Source: Sipunculus nudus (Eukaryota > Annelida > Sipuncula > Golfingiida > Sipunculidae). Taken from it: 64,000 nt of DNA. The DNA is taken from assembly GCA_026874595.1 (NCBI GenBank), contig CM049315.1, positions 18,249,664-18,313,663 on the forward strand, written 5' to 3'. Made by a program: the position numbers and the translations under genes. The notes beneath the pieces were generated by a model. It worked only from the letters and a program-made list of their open reading frames with translations. It ran no database searches and had not been told where the DNA came from. Each line of letters begins with the position of its first letter. Position 1 is the first letter of the stretch. This document shows, piece after piece, positions 1-20,532 of the stretch.

Positions 1-41
1 CACAAAACCAGCATGTGCCTTATTTCTAAATCATATTTTTT

Positions 42-1480
<1,439 letters not shown>

Positions 1481-1595
1481 TGCAGTCATAACAGTAATTA
1501 ATCATACCTATCAGACTGGAGGTTACAGCAGGATCTAATGACGTGATTGTCTAATCTTAATATTTTAAACACACAATCTGAGGTGTTCAAGGTAA

Positions 1596-1766
<171 letters not shown>

Positions 1767-1872
1767 TGAAACTGGATCAGCTTATCAACTTATGTCAAGC
1801 TTTGTATTAATAAATTGCTTTGATAAAACCAGCTAGGTGCAGGGTTTGCACTTTTTGAAATTATCAGAAATG

Positions 1873-2083
1873 CAGAAGTGGATTCAGGGGAGGGGTCCAA
1901 GGGGTTCAGACCACCCACCCCCCCCCCCCCCCCATTTATCCGCTACCTTTTTTTAAGGGTTTCAGACCAATTATTGGGGACTGGACCCCCCATTTTTCCG
2001 GAACTAGGGACCCTTCTTAGGTTTTTTTCATTGGTCTTCCTGGGAATGACCCCTCCTTTTCCATAATCCTGGATCTGCCTATG
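1873..2083. mobile_element. Degenerate hAT-like MITE
   Basis: The ends are imperfect inverted repeats: CAGAAGTGGATTCAGGGG at the left, and the reverse complement of CCTGGATCTGCCTATG at the right, a type close to the CAGGGGCGGATYC ends of many hAT MITEs. The inside holds a long C tract (1917-1933) and purine/pyrimidine-biased sequence. No clean target duplication is visible. An open frame across it is an artefact of the composition. Confidence 0.5.
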
Positions 2084-2289
2084 GAATGTCATTAGATTGT
2101 GGAGTTAAGGCTATAAAAAAGTAATAAAATTTCTAATATGAAGCTTCAACACTTAAAAATAATTAAAATTTAGTTACAAGTACAAGTACATTAAATGTTT
2201 GGAAATATAGCATTTTTGGCAAATTAGATGTTTGAAATTTTAGAAAATTGAGAGAGAATCATGGAAAAGAGTAACAGTATGCATAATAA

Positions 2290-2870
<581 letters not shown>

Positions 2871-4190
2871 CATACAAAAGTAAACAGACAATAAACACAA
2901 AGTACATAAGCATATGGACACAAATTACAAAAAAAATAGGAACCAAATACACATGCATACAGAGACAAATTACAGAATACAGTCCATAATGAGAAGCATA
3001 CAGATGAAACACATATTAATGTAATGAGAGCTTTGACCAGCATATTATGCATGTCCCAGTGTTATCTGGTGTTGTTGAGTTATATCTTTGTTTGACACAT
3101 CTCTTTGATTGTGAACTTGTTTCAGTGTCATGACAACTAAACATAACATATAACTTGCTATATCTTGAAACTTGAAGGTCAGGGACACTATGATTTCATG
3201 CCAGTGATCCAGCGTCTTTGCAGGCATGGCTTACTATAAAAACAAGACAGAGACTGCTTACTGTCACAATGATGTCTTCTCATTACTGCAGAGTGAACTA
3301 TAGATCAATATTTTTTTTTTACCCCATGAATCTGGATTCCAAATTTGGGTCATCTCTAAGATTGTAGAGACTTACCTTAAATATAAAGCAATCTAGTGGA
3401 TATGTGCTGTAGCATTTTGAATTACAGACATATGTATACACCTTCACCCTCCCCAGACAGGACTGCCCTAACTCCTCCCATCTTGGCCCTTTAAGGGAGA
3501 CAATCCTATATTGGTCAGTTTTGGGTGAAAATCTTAAAGTCATTAGATTTCTCAGAACAAGCTGCATGGATTGTTCTGAAATTTGGTGTAGCTATAGAAC
3601 TTAGATGACTTCATATGGTACCAAAGACTTTTATTACCACCAGCAGTCTTTTTGTGCTATATCCTCATTGATCATGGTTAGCAATGCACAAGACTTCAGC
3701 ACCACGCTCTTTTTCTGTACCCAGTTTTATTTGTGCTGGAAAACATCAAAGGCTTTAGTCCATCCGAATATCCATTTCACATGTTCTTCCGGGATAATTC
3801 TTGGATAATACAGGTGAAGCAGTAAAATCTTTACTGGTCCAAAGGTTGCTCAAGCTATTCTGCCCACTGCTTGCATAAAAAATAATGCCTTACCTTGCTT
3901 TGATTTCATATTAAACAACCAATCCAAAATCTGTAAAAAACAGGTTACACCATTTATGACTTTTTCATCGCTGGAGAACTGAGCCTAAACAAGTCAGGCA
4001 AGGTACACCCGATCAAGAGTTGTGATGTCTTTGGGACTTCACTGTTGTTTAACAGACACCACATGCAGCCATAGACATGGAAAGTGTGCCATGGAGGAAT
4101 GTACTGTCCAGGGAAGATGCCATCCATGGGCAATCAGCATAAATAACGCATAAGAGTTGCAAAGTAAATACTCTTTACATGATATATGAC
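2871..4190. other. CYFIP intron C-D, left part
   Basis: No coding signal was found. The stretch contains AT-rich sequence and, around 3330-3830, decayed repeat text such as CTGAAATTTGGTGTAGCTAT, which recurs in altered form near 5350, 9570 and 13020. It looks like worn-out interior of the Helitron-like families. Confidence 0.5.
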
Positions 4191-5081
4191 TAGTGGTGGG
4201 AGTTGATTCCTTTTTCATAATCGATCATCGGTTTGAGCAAACCGATTGATGATCGATTATTAATCGATTCAGACAGATATATACAATTATTAAAGAAATA
4301 TGCAATTATTTGTGAAACTGTATCTGCGTTTTCCCGGCAGGTATTCTCCTCTCGTGCACGATCCTTCCATGTATAAAGACACAATCAGACTAATTTTAAG
4401 GATCAAATTAAACGATCGGCAATGTTGGGTAATATCTTTCATTATTGGAATTAAGAGCATCTAAGAATGTTAGGCCTATAATGGGGCTGTTTTTCTAGCA
4501 CATGAAGGCAGATTTTACAGGCCCAGGTGCGCTTGGGGCAGATCATACCAAAAAAATTGCAGACTAGTTGTAAAAAAGTCAGAAATCCAAATACTTGACC
4601 GGCCTGGTTAGTCCCAACAAAGAATTTTTTCAGGACGGCATAAACAGCGGCACCTGGTATAGGTTGAATAGATTATTTCTAAGAGAATCTCGCAAAATTG
4701 GCATAGACCTGGAGGATTTATGGAGTATTTTAACGCCATCCCACCCATATTTTGCAATGTACATCTCGTTAGAAAACTCTATGCTAATTCTGCAGCTCCC
4801 TGCGAGTTAACAGATAATAAATTTAATGAGTCCTCTGTTCTTGCATCTACCGTGTCTAATTCAGTTACATACTGAAGTTATTGGGAATACAGACTCATTA
4901 TATGAAGCGCAGAATGTGGTAAAAAATGGTAGAATAATTTTTGCCTAAAACATAAAGGCATTCTGAAAAGAAAACAGTCATCATTATGATGTAATCGATA
5001 GTTGCATTTGGTAATCGAGCGCTTGAAAGTGACAGCAAACCAACTGACTTTCTATAAAACTCAATGATCGGCCCAACACTA
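4191..5081. mobile_element. hAT-like MITE with perfect 8-bp target duplication
   Basis: The element begins TAGTGGTGGG and ends CCCAACACTA (inverted repeat with one mismatch) and is flanked on both sides by TATATGAC (4183-4190 and 5082-5089), an 8-bp target-site duplication typical of hAT transposons. The interior has short ATCGATTA-rich palindromes near each end and no transposase frame, so it is non-autonomous. A second, left-truncated copy lies at about 12170-12963. Confidence 0.85.
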
Positions 5082-5089
5082 TATATGAC

Positions 5090-7067
<1,978 letters not shown>

Positions 7068-9381
7068 TCCCCAGACAAAGTCGGGGGATACTATGTTTTC
7101 ATACCGGTCCTGCCGCCGCCGCCGCCGCATATGAATCTTGTTGGCGCGATAACCCAAAAAATATTTCACGGAACTTTACCAAACTTGGTATATGTATAGA
7201 TATGGGTAAGAGGACGACGCCTATTTAAAATGAGGTCATGACCTTTACTAGGAGAGTGTCCTTGACCTTGAATAGGTTCAATTTTGGGGAAAATCACACA
7301 AATTCTTTAATATCTTAAGAAATCTTGCATTGATTTATCTCAAAATCAAGTTGGTGGAAGATCATGGATAGGGTTGTCATGTTCCAGAAACAGGTGGCGC
7401 CACCTATTATTCTTTACTTGTTTTCATGCCGTTTAATACCCCTAAAATTGCCACCTTACAGTACTGTGAGCATTATAAGTCAAAAACTAATGAACAGATT
7501 TCTTTTATATTATGCATATACATAGGTATGGGTTATGGGATGATGTTTTTTTTAAATTGGGGTCATGACCTTTCCTATGAGAGTGGCCTTGACCTTGAAT
7601 ATTGCCATATATGGTGAAAATCACACACCTCTTCTGATATCTCCAGTGTTGATAGCCATATGGATTTCAAACATGACTTATGTATGGCCCACCACTAAAG
7701 TGAGAACCCTATAGGTTCTAGGGTCATGAGGTCAAAGGTCAAGGTCACTGGACTGGCATCTTCAAAGATACTGTGGATGCATTTTAAGCCAAACTTTCAT
7801 CCCAGGTCTTCCATCTTCAGTATATAGCTCACCTGCCAATAGTGGATGATCCATATAAATTTTGGGGTCACAAGGTCAAAGGTCAAGGCCACAGGAGCCA
7901 TCTGTCCAAAAATTAGTTTCTGGATGATAATTCCTGCTTTTATTGATGTATTGATTTCAAACTTGACTTATATATGTCCAATTGAAAAAGCAAGACTCCA
8001 TTTGATTTTTGGGTCATGAGGTCAAAGTTTAAGGTCACAGGAAACCTCTTTAAAAAGATTGTGGATGCATTTTCAGCCAAACATTTCATCTCAGACCTTT
8101 CATCTTGCACATATAAGTCATCTGCCAATAGAGGAAGACCCCTATCAGTTTTGAGGTCACAAGGTCAAAGGTGAAGGTCACAGGAGCCATTTGTCCAAAA
8201 ATTACTTCCTGGATGATAATTCCTGCTTTATTGATGTATAGATTTCAAACTTGACTTGTTTATGTCCCATTGGAAAAGCAAGACCCAAATTTATTTTGAG
8301 GTTATGAGGTCAAAGGTCAAGGTCACAGGAAACCTCTTTAAAAAGATGTGGATGCATTTTCAGCCAAACATTTCATCTCAGATCGTTCATCTTGCACATA
8401 TAGTTCACCTGCCAAGAGAGGAAGAACCCTTTCAATTTTGAGGTCACAAGGTCAAAGTGGAGGTCACAGGAGCCATCTGTCCAAAAATTAGTTTCTGGAT
8501 GATAATTCCTTCTTTTATTGATGTATGGTTTTCAAACTTGACTTGTATATGTCCCATTGGAAAAGCAAGACTCCAATTGATTTTGGGGTCATGAGGTCAA
8601 AGGTCAAGGTCACAGGAAACCTCTTTAAAAAGATTGTGGATGCATTTTCAGCCAAACATTTCATCTCAGATCTTTCATCTTGCACATATAGTTCACCTGC
8701 CAAGAGAGGAAGAACCCTATCAATTTTGAGGTCACAAGGTCAAAGGTGAAGGTCACAGGAGCCATCTGTCCAAAAATTAGTTTCTGGATGATAATTCCTG
8801 CTTTTATTAATGTGTGGATTTCAAACTTGACTTGTATATGTCCCATTGGAAAAGCAAGACCCAAATTAATTTTGAGGTTATGAGGTCAAAGGTCAAGGTC
8901 ACAGGAAACCTCTTTAAAAAGATGTGGATGCATTTTCAGCCAAACATTTCATCTCAGATCTTTCATCTTGCACATATAGTTCACCTGCCAAGAGAGGAAG
9001 AACCCTATCAATTTTGAGGTCACAAGGTCAAAGGTGAAGGTCACAGGAGCCATCTGTCCAAAAATTAGTTTCTGGATGATAATTCCTGCTTTATTGATGT
9101 ATAGATTTCAAACTTGACTTGCATATGTCCCATTGGAAAAGCCAGACCAGAATTGATTTTGGGGTCATGAGGTCAAAGGTCAAGGTCACAGGACACATCT
9201 TTAAAAAGATCAAGGTCACAGGACCAACATCTTCAACAAGATTGTGGATTGTTAGATGGAAGAAACAATAACTATGCCAAGTGTCAGCATATGCTGCTAA
9301 AAATTTGGGTCTATTCTTAAAGGGGGGGGGCCTTCTATGTCTGGGGATACTCTGGCACCTGCGGTGCCAAGAAATGTCTAG
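7068..9381 (+). mobile_element. Helitron-like element, family H1 (2.3 kb, non-autonomous)
   Basis: The 5' end is A|TCCCCAGACAAAG with a local palindrome to CGGGGGATA. The 3' end has TGTCTGGGGATAC (the inverted copy of the 5' end), then a hairpin TGGCACC-TGC-GGTGCCA at 9353-9369, eight bases, and CTAG|T at 9378-9381. Insertion between A and T without duplication, 5' TC and 3' CTAG after a hairpin are Helitron features; the internal copy of the 5' end resembles asymmetric inverted repeats of Helitron2/Helentron types. No Rep/helicase frame is present. A GCC-type triplet run follows the 5' end and about five units of roughly 287 bp fill the interior. Confidence 0.75.
7640..9250 (+). repeat. Tandem repeat of about 287 bp inside the H1 element, rich in AGGTCA
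   Basis: Units recur with TTTCAAACTTGACTT near 7660, 7955, 8247, 8533, 8820 and 9108. Each unit carries one or two clusters of AGGTCAAAGGTCAAGGTCA, that is, direct AGGTCA half-sites spaced one and zero bases, followed by CACAGGA. Frames on both strands repeat with the unit and are not genes. Confidence 0.9.
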
Positions 9382-13406
<4,025 letters not shown>

Positions 13407-14167
13407 TTTTTAGCTCAGCTGACTATAAGTCATCTTAGCTATAGTCGTAGTCCTTTGTCCGTTGGTTGTCCGTCCGTCCGTCTGTTAAACTGGCACGTTT
13501 TGAAACCATTGGACCTACAATTCTGAAATTGGGCATGCCTTTAGATGTCCCCAAAATCTCCAACCATACTGAAAATTGGGTCACCAGGACTTTGTTCCTT
13601 CGAATTATTAAGGAAAAACCTCCGTTTTCCATTAAAAACCCATTGTTACACTTCAAGACTGGCTTAAATCAAAACCACTGACCTGATATTGACCATTTTT
13701 AATATATAAATTCCTCTATATATTTCCTATGTACATACCAGAAATTATTTCAATATTTTTTAAATCCTTGAAGTAATGGGCCCAAACATAATGCACTTTG
13801 TAAAAATTCAGGAAATATATTTACTTCCTTAACTTGAGAATTGCTGAAGCTAGAGACTTTCTTTCATGTATATAACTATATTTAGTCAAGATTCAATTGT
13901 ATACCCAAAATTAGATCTGAATTTTATTAATTTTATCAGTAATTATCATAAATATAAAATCAGTACCTTAAATTTTGCCCAGATTTGACCATGGCACATT
14001 TTTTTCCTGTAATTGCTGTGGATTTAATTTTCACAGCATGTACACATGAGGATTTAATCTGTTAAAATCTGAAATTTGAAACCAGTTGATCAAAAACTGT
14101 AGATTTTATTCCAGTTTTCAAGCACCATGTAAAGTATTGTTTAGATAAAGCAAGTGTTATGCAGTTT
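13407..14167 (+). mobile_element. Family H4 Helitron-like copy, right side missing or interrupted
   Basis: Begins TTTTAGCTCAGCTGACT with the 5' hairpin TGACT-ATA-AGTCA, then the CCGT microsatellite and an AT-rich interior with ATAAAATCAGTACCTTAAAT. No 3' end of its own is visible before the next H4 start at about 14168. Confidence 0.6.
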
Positions 14168-14618
14168 GCTAGAGCTCAGCTCCCCAGCTTCCCAGGCCAG
14201 CTCTCAGCTCCCAAAATTTGGCATACAGTTAGATGTCCCCCAAACCCCCCTACCAAACCAAAAGTTTGGTCACTAGAATTTCATTCCTTCGAGATGTTAA
14301 GAAAAAACTTTAATTTTCAATTAAAAACCCATTGTTACACTTCAAGACTGCCTAATATCAAAACCACTGATCTGACTTTGATCATATAAAATATACATGT
14401 TCTTCTATCTATACTCTATGCACATGCCAGAAATGATGTGAGTATTGCGAAATTGTTTAAGTTATGGGCCCGAACATAATGCACTTTGTAAACAAGAAAT
14501 ATATTTACTCCCTTAACATTAAAATTGCTGAAGCTAGAGTTTCATTATTTAATCAAGATTCAATTATATACCCAAAATTAGTTGTGAATTTTTCAAATTT
14601 TATAATTTAATAATATAA

Positions 14619-17600
14619 TTTTTAGCTCAGCTGACTTTCAGTCATGCTGGGCTATAGCGATGGGTCTTTGTCCGTCGTCTGTCCGTCCGGCCGGCCGTCC
14701 GGCCGTCCAGCCGGTCGTCCGGCCGTTAGCAGGGCACAAATCGTAACCGTAGGGGCTAGGGCCATGAACCCTATGCAGTCTTAGAGGTTATAAAAAGATC
14801 TCCTTGCAAACCTGAAATTAGGTCACTGTGACCTATATTCTCGAAGTTATGGGGTGTGTTTGCACCCCCCAGAAATAACTCTTTGAGACAAAATTTTCAT
14901 CCCAAACCTTCCATCTTTCACATACAGCTCACCTACCAACAGGGGAAGAACCATAATTTTTTTTAGGTCAAAAGGTCAAAGGTCAAGGTCACAGGAGCCT
15001 CTTCTTTGAAAAGCCTGTGGATGCATTTTAAGCCAACCCTTTCATCCCAATTCTTTGATCTTTCACATATAGCTCACCTACTAAGTTGGTGAAGAATCCT
15101 ATAGATTTTGAGGTCACAAGGTCAAAGGTCAGGGTCACAGGATCCACTTCTTTGAAAAGGTTGTGGACACATTTCAAGCTAGACTTTTCATTCCAAACCT
15201 TTCAGCACTGATATGGCTTCTCTGCCAACAGGGGAATAGACCTGTTGATTTTGAGGTCAAAGGTCAAGTTCACAGCACCCACTTCTTGCATGGAGTAATT
15301 TTCAGGCAAACTTTTCAATCTGTACCTTCCATCTGTCATATATGGCTTACCTACCAATAAGGGAAGAAGGCTATTGATGTTGAGGTCAAAAAGTCAAAGG
15401 TCAAGGTCACAATATTTAATTGTTCTAAATGCTTGTTAGCATATTTCAAGTGTAACTGTTCAACCCAAACCTTCAGTCTTTCACATATGCCACATCTATG
15501 CATCACTCAGTTTGACTCAAACTTCATATTTATGGGTCTTTTTGCTTGAATAAATAACTTATTGATTTTGGGGTCAGCTGGTCAGCAGGTTAAAGGTTGC
15601 AGGTCAAAGTTATTCACCCATTGGTTGCCAAGTAATTACACCAGATTTAAGTAGTTAGTAGTTACCCATCATTTAGAAAAAATCCAGTTGATATGTGGGC
15701 AAAAGGCCAAGGTCATAGGTCAGTGATGTTCACAATTACTTATTTTATAGGTCAGTGATGTTCACAATTACTTATTTTATAGACCATCTCTATTTTTCTT
15801 GTATATATAACCATCCCACCCCAGCTGGTAATCTCCCTGTGTGGCTGTAATTGTGAGTGACACTGGTGACATATGACTCCCTTTTGTTTCAGCCTATTAA
15901 GTGATAAGGATCAGTGATAAGTACCTCGTTACTTCATAACAAAAACACTGTTGTCTGAATGCTTCAGCCAGGCATTAAGACTATGAGAGTATAGTATTAA
16001 GGTTAAGCTACTGATTTATAAGATGATGGGAACATTTTGCAGTTTATTTTATGGAATCCTAGCAATAAACATAGTTTCCTAGATATCTGAATATTTTAAT
16101 ATATATCACCACATATAAAAGCAAGTGTTTGTTCTCATAATATGTGGATGTGTACCTTGATTTAGGATGGCTTTTTGTTTTATTTCAAGACCCTTAGTCA
16201 TGCTTTCTGCATTTCTTTTCTTTCAGGTTTGGCAGGTTACCTACCCTGCTGACCCCATTGAAAAGCAGAGTGATAATAAAAAATATTGGACTTACACTTT
16301 TTACAGTTGCATATCTATAGCGCCTGGACATGCCTTTTGAATTATTTTTGGCATTCATTACTGGATAATTTGCCCCAAGTTTGGTCTCTTATTAGAGAAT
16401 GTGGGATATCAAATGTCATACTTGTCAGAAATCCATTATGTCTGCCAGTTAGCCACCTTAGAAATTATTTCTTCAGTGCAGTTTCAGTAATTTTTCTTTA
16501 ATGTTTGGTCCGATTTAGAGAATGTTTGTTGTCTGATTTCAGACTTGTCAAAAGTCCAATATGGCCACCAGGCAACCATCTTTTAATTCCTTTTGATCAT
16601 ATTATCTTAAGAACAGTTAAAGTGAATGCAGTTGGATGTATATTTAAGTAATCTTGTAAAGGATTGGGTCAAATATTTCTGAATAAATATTACCATCATT
16701 TATAAAAGTGAAATACAGTTGGCTTGTATTGAATAAAAATTCATACAGAAGCACCTGTTTCTCAATAATTGTATCCGCCAAAACAGAGTTTTGCGGATAC
16801 TAGGTTTTCAGCTGCACGCCGCTGCCGCCGCGTAGGTGTCCGGAGAACTCCTCCATAACCGCTGGTCAGAATTTTACGAAACCCGGGATTATGTTCAGTT
16901 CACATGTGAACTGCTGCACCCCAATTTTGTTTTGACCTCTGACCTTTCTTCTGCACTCTGCGTCAGTTTGTGTGTCTGTTTCCACACATAAACCAACATA
17001 TCTCGGGAACCGTTTGACCGATCAGGAAATTTTTTTGCACAAATGTAGCCCTTGGAGAGCTGTTTAACATACAAAAAATGGTGGCGCCACCTGCAACCAT
17101 GTTTGCACAGTGTCCATCTGTTTGTATGCCTGGGGTTAAAATCACTCATATCTCCGCAGTGGTTTGACTAATTCACCTGAAATTCAGCATGCGTATACAA
17201 ATATAGCCCTGGGATAGCTTTATAACATATACAACAAAAGGTGGCGCCACCTGCAACCATGTTTGCACAGTGTCCATTTGTTCATCTGCCTGGGGTTAAA
17301 ATCACTCATATCTCTGCAGTGGTTTGACTAATTCACCTAAAATTCGGCATGCGTATACATCCTAGACAGCTTTTCTGATTTTATGACAGGTGGTGCCACC
17401 TACATTAACGTTTACGCTGCAGACATCCAAGCTCATATCTCGGGAACCGTTTGACCGATTGAGCCAAAATTTTGCATGTGTATAGATCTCACATAGCTCT
17501 GTATCATACGCAAAACTTGTGGCGCCACCTGCAGCCATTTTTGCACAGCTCCCATCTATTTGTCTGCCATGGGATAAAATCACTCATATCTCTGCAGTGG

Positions 17601-18423
17601 TTTGACATATCTGCCTAAAATTTTGCAGGTTTATACATCCCCGACAGCTCTCTTGATTTTATGACAGGTGGCGCCACCTACATTCTACATCTATGCAGCA
17701 GATATCCAAGCTCATATCTTAGGAACCGTTTGACCGATTGGGCCAAAGTTTTGCATGTGTATAGTTCTTACATAGCTCTTTATCATACGCAAAACTGGTG
17801 GCACCACCTGCAGCCATTTTTGCACAGCGTCCATCTGTTTGTCTGCCAAGGGCAAAAATCACTCATATACATGTAGTGGTTTGACTTATCTGCCTTAAAT
17901 TTTGCATATGTATACAACTTGGACAGCTTTCTGGATTTTGTGGTAGGTGGCGCAACCTACATACACAATGGGGCTGCAGACATCCATCCTAATATGCAAC
18001 ACTTCACTCTATTTCCCCTTGCCACTCAATCCATGACTCACTTCACCAGTTCCACTCTGATTTAGGCGGATACACGTAGTCGCTTGTCGACTACCCGTAT
18101 TCTAGTTCTGGCACGTATTTCCTTGATTTTTGCTATATATTTTGATCTTATATTTGCCCTTTGTGAAGTTCCTTATGAGACTGACAGGTTTCAAGCAAGC
18201 TGTTGGAATAGTTCCTGATAGCTTAACAATCATGCATTTTCCTCAGACCATCAATTCACTGTGTTTTAACCAGACATAGGTGATATATATTTCTGTTGTC
18301 ATAGAAAATTTTCAACAAATTGGCAAATTGGTTCTTCAAAATTTGACTGGAAGTTGTGAATCTCAGTCCATGATGTCACAGGTCATGCATGGCAGCTGAG
18401 CGTCATGACCCATGGGTCACTTG
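14619..18423 (+). mobile_element. Nested family H4 element carrying a nested H2 element
   Basis: Begins TTTTTAGCTCAGCTGACTT followed by a CCGTCCGGCCGGCC microsatellite, then several 130-bp-like units with GTCAAAGGTCAAGGTCAC (14960-15420). It ends with a perfect palindrome TGACCCATGGGTCA (18406-18419) and CTTG at 18420-18423. The H2 element at 16774-18105 is inserted near its right end. A 35-bp direct duplication occurs at about 15717-15780. Confidence 0.7.
16774..18105 (+). mobile_element. Helitron-like element, family H2 (1.3 kb)
   Basis: The 5' end is A|TCCGCCAAAAC with the palindrome GTTTTGCGGATAC. The 3' side has GGCGGATAC (the inverted copy of the 5' end), then the hairpin GTAGTCG-CTTGT-CGACTAC and TATTCTAG|T. 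The interior is made of about six diverged units of roughly 150 bp, each with a palindromic GTGGCGCCAC and CATATCTC motif. No Rep/helicase frame. The same family recurs at 37380-37957 and, truncated, at 10564. Confidence 0.8.
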
Positions 18424-20401
18424 TTATAAATATAAAATCAGTACCTTAAATTTTGCCTAATTTTGATCATGGCATGTTTGTTTTCTGTAAGCACTGTTGA
18501 TATAATTTTCATATTATGCAGAAATAAGGATTTCAGCATGTTAGTTTTGAAAGTTGAAAGAAATTGGCCAAAAACTGTAACTTTTATTAAAGTTTTTATG
18601 AGACCATGTCAGACCCAGGCACAAGCCAGCCCCTCTTCAGTCACCTGTATGTCCTAAAGTTGACCTTTCAGGCCAATTATGCACGCTTGACTCGGGGCAT
18701 ATACTTGCAGCTGGGCAGCTTATTGCTGGCAACAGCTGATCCAGGTGTCCAACCCAGCTCATCTATTAGTTGTTTAGACCAACAGCATAACAATAGACAA
18801 TGAATAAATAAATTTTTATAGGTCTATAATACCAACTTTAAAATAATCAATAGAAAAGGAATTTGACAGTTGATGAGTAACACTAACAGGGAATTACCTT
18901 GCAGTTACTGATGTTTTATGGATTTTGTATGGATGGATAAAAATGTATTCCAAGTAACACTTTAGAGTCACCTATGGTATTTTTCTTTTCAATTTTAATC
19001 ATGAAAAAGAAATAATTAAATTATATTCTATCTATTCTATTAGGGATTATATGAAGGAAATTACTGATTGACAAAGATGCAGTTGATAATATAAATCTAA
19101 ATTCCCAGGTCTTTTCCAAGTGTTTCAGCTTGATAATTTATTTCAAATTAAAAAAGAGTTATTATATGTCAAAATATATAAATTTTACTTGGACAAGTAC
19201 TGATTAAAGGTGTCAATATGTTTCACATATGACATTCAGACACGTGGCTGTAACAGCTGTCACAAGACTATGTAAATAATCAAAATTTATATTACTGGTT
19301 CCTATATTTCAGTTAATAAAATTAAACTTGCCCATCTCTAGTTTTCTCCTTGTATAATTTATAGGGTATTCTTATCCTTGGGTTATTTTTTACACATATA
19401 ATGGTTTCATAGCTGGGATACTTCAAATTTTTTTCTGACAAATTTTTGGTTTAAATAAAAAAAATTGAATATGATAAAAAATCAGATCTTAGACAAGTTC
19501 TCATTATGATTTCTGTAATGTTGATAATTGTCATAAGACTCTTGCTATGTCTAGTGTGTATATTGATGTGAAGGTAGTCAAAAGTGAATATTATAGTTTT
19601 ATTTTTGAATATAAATAAATTTCATAAAACAAGGTACTTATGATCATTATTTAAATTTGTGATATTTGTTTATTCTGTATTCTCAAGAACTTTGTTTGGC
19701 TGAAACTGAATAAATACCAGACATGGTGCAGTACTTTGCAAATGTTTTTGAATGTGAATATGAATATGTACTCCATAATTTCATGTATAAGGATAAGAAA
19801 TACAGGTAAAAATGTTTGTATTTGTTTACAAATGTATTCGTGAATATATTCTAATATATTATTTTAATAATCATTTATTTTGATAATATTATTAAAAAAT
19901 CTTTGATGAAAAAAACATGATACTGTTATTATTTTTAAGTTAAATTATATTTGACACAATATTTGTTATTAATTTTTAATAAATAGTTTAATTTTTCAAA
20001 TAATTCTGCTGCAATGTAGGTAAAGTTTTATGGCCAAGTCAAAATAATAGATAATAGCACACCATTTCCAACTGTAAATAATATTAATGACATCAATCCT
20101 CTTCCCTGTCTCCAAGGAAATTATCAAAATCTTACATAACTTGAGTTAAACACCATCAACTCATAATAGAGCTTATATTACCTCACAAAACGAGCCTTTG
20201 CCTACCTCCTCTTCCAAATCATATTTTGTGATCATATATAACAGCTGAGCGCCATGACCCATGGGTCCCTTGTTATAGAATATACTGATGCACTTTTTCT
20301 CAGTAGATAAGTGTCTCGGCCTGACTTTCAGGTTTACCTGGTTATGTTTTGTTTGGTTATGACTTTCAGGTGTACTCTGTCAAGTTTTGTTTGACTTTCA
20401 G
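18424..20401. other. CYFIP intron E-F, right part
   Basis: The first 1.85 kb is the right part of the outer H4 element, very AT-rich with no ORF of interest. From 20273 to 20401 the intron holds three copies of GACTTTCAGGT, the last of which is the exon F acceptor. Confidence 0.6.
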
Positions 20402-20532
20402 GTGTGCTTGGTTACTACCACGCCCAGCTGATGGACATGATCCAGTACCCAGACCTCAGGACAGAAGTATTTCAGACGTTCAGGGAGATCGGCAATGCCA
20501 TCCTCTTCTGTATGCTGGTAGAGCAGAGTCTG
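20402..20532 (+). CDS. CYFIP: CYFIP exon F
   Basis: The 131-nt exon follows GACTTTCAG and ends CTG|GTGAGT. It completes the Gly of DYGSPG and encodes VLGYYHAQLMDMIQYPDLR then FREIGNAILFCMLVEQSL. The acceptor region is locally triplicated: two more GACTTTCAGGT copies lie upstream. The third, proximal copy is the one that keeps phase with exon E and gives the family sequence GVLGYYHAQL. Confidence 0.95.

Larger units (their letters stand above)
14168..20272 (+). mobile_element. Family H4 Helitron-like element, split by a nested H4 copy
   Basis: The left part (14168-14618) begins with degenerate AGAGCTCAGCTCC and carries the H4 interior. The interior stops in AT-rich sequence where a second H4 starts at 14619 and resumes at 18424 with ATAAATATAAAATCAGTACC, exactly the order seen uninterrupted at 13950. 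It closes with the H4 3' end CAGCTGAGCG, hairpin and CTTG|TT at 20242-20272. No protein-coding capacity was seen. Confidence 0.65.

Noticed and set aside
7940-9017. Repeated ORFs of 62-74 codons on both strands
   Set aside because: They recur with the 287-bp unit of the H1 element and are frames through repeats, not a gene family.
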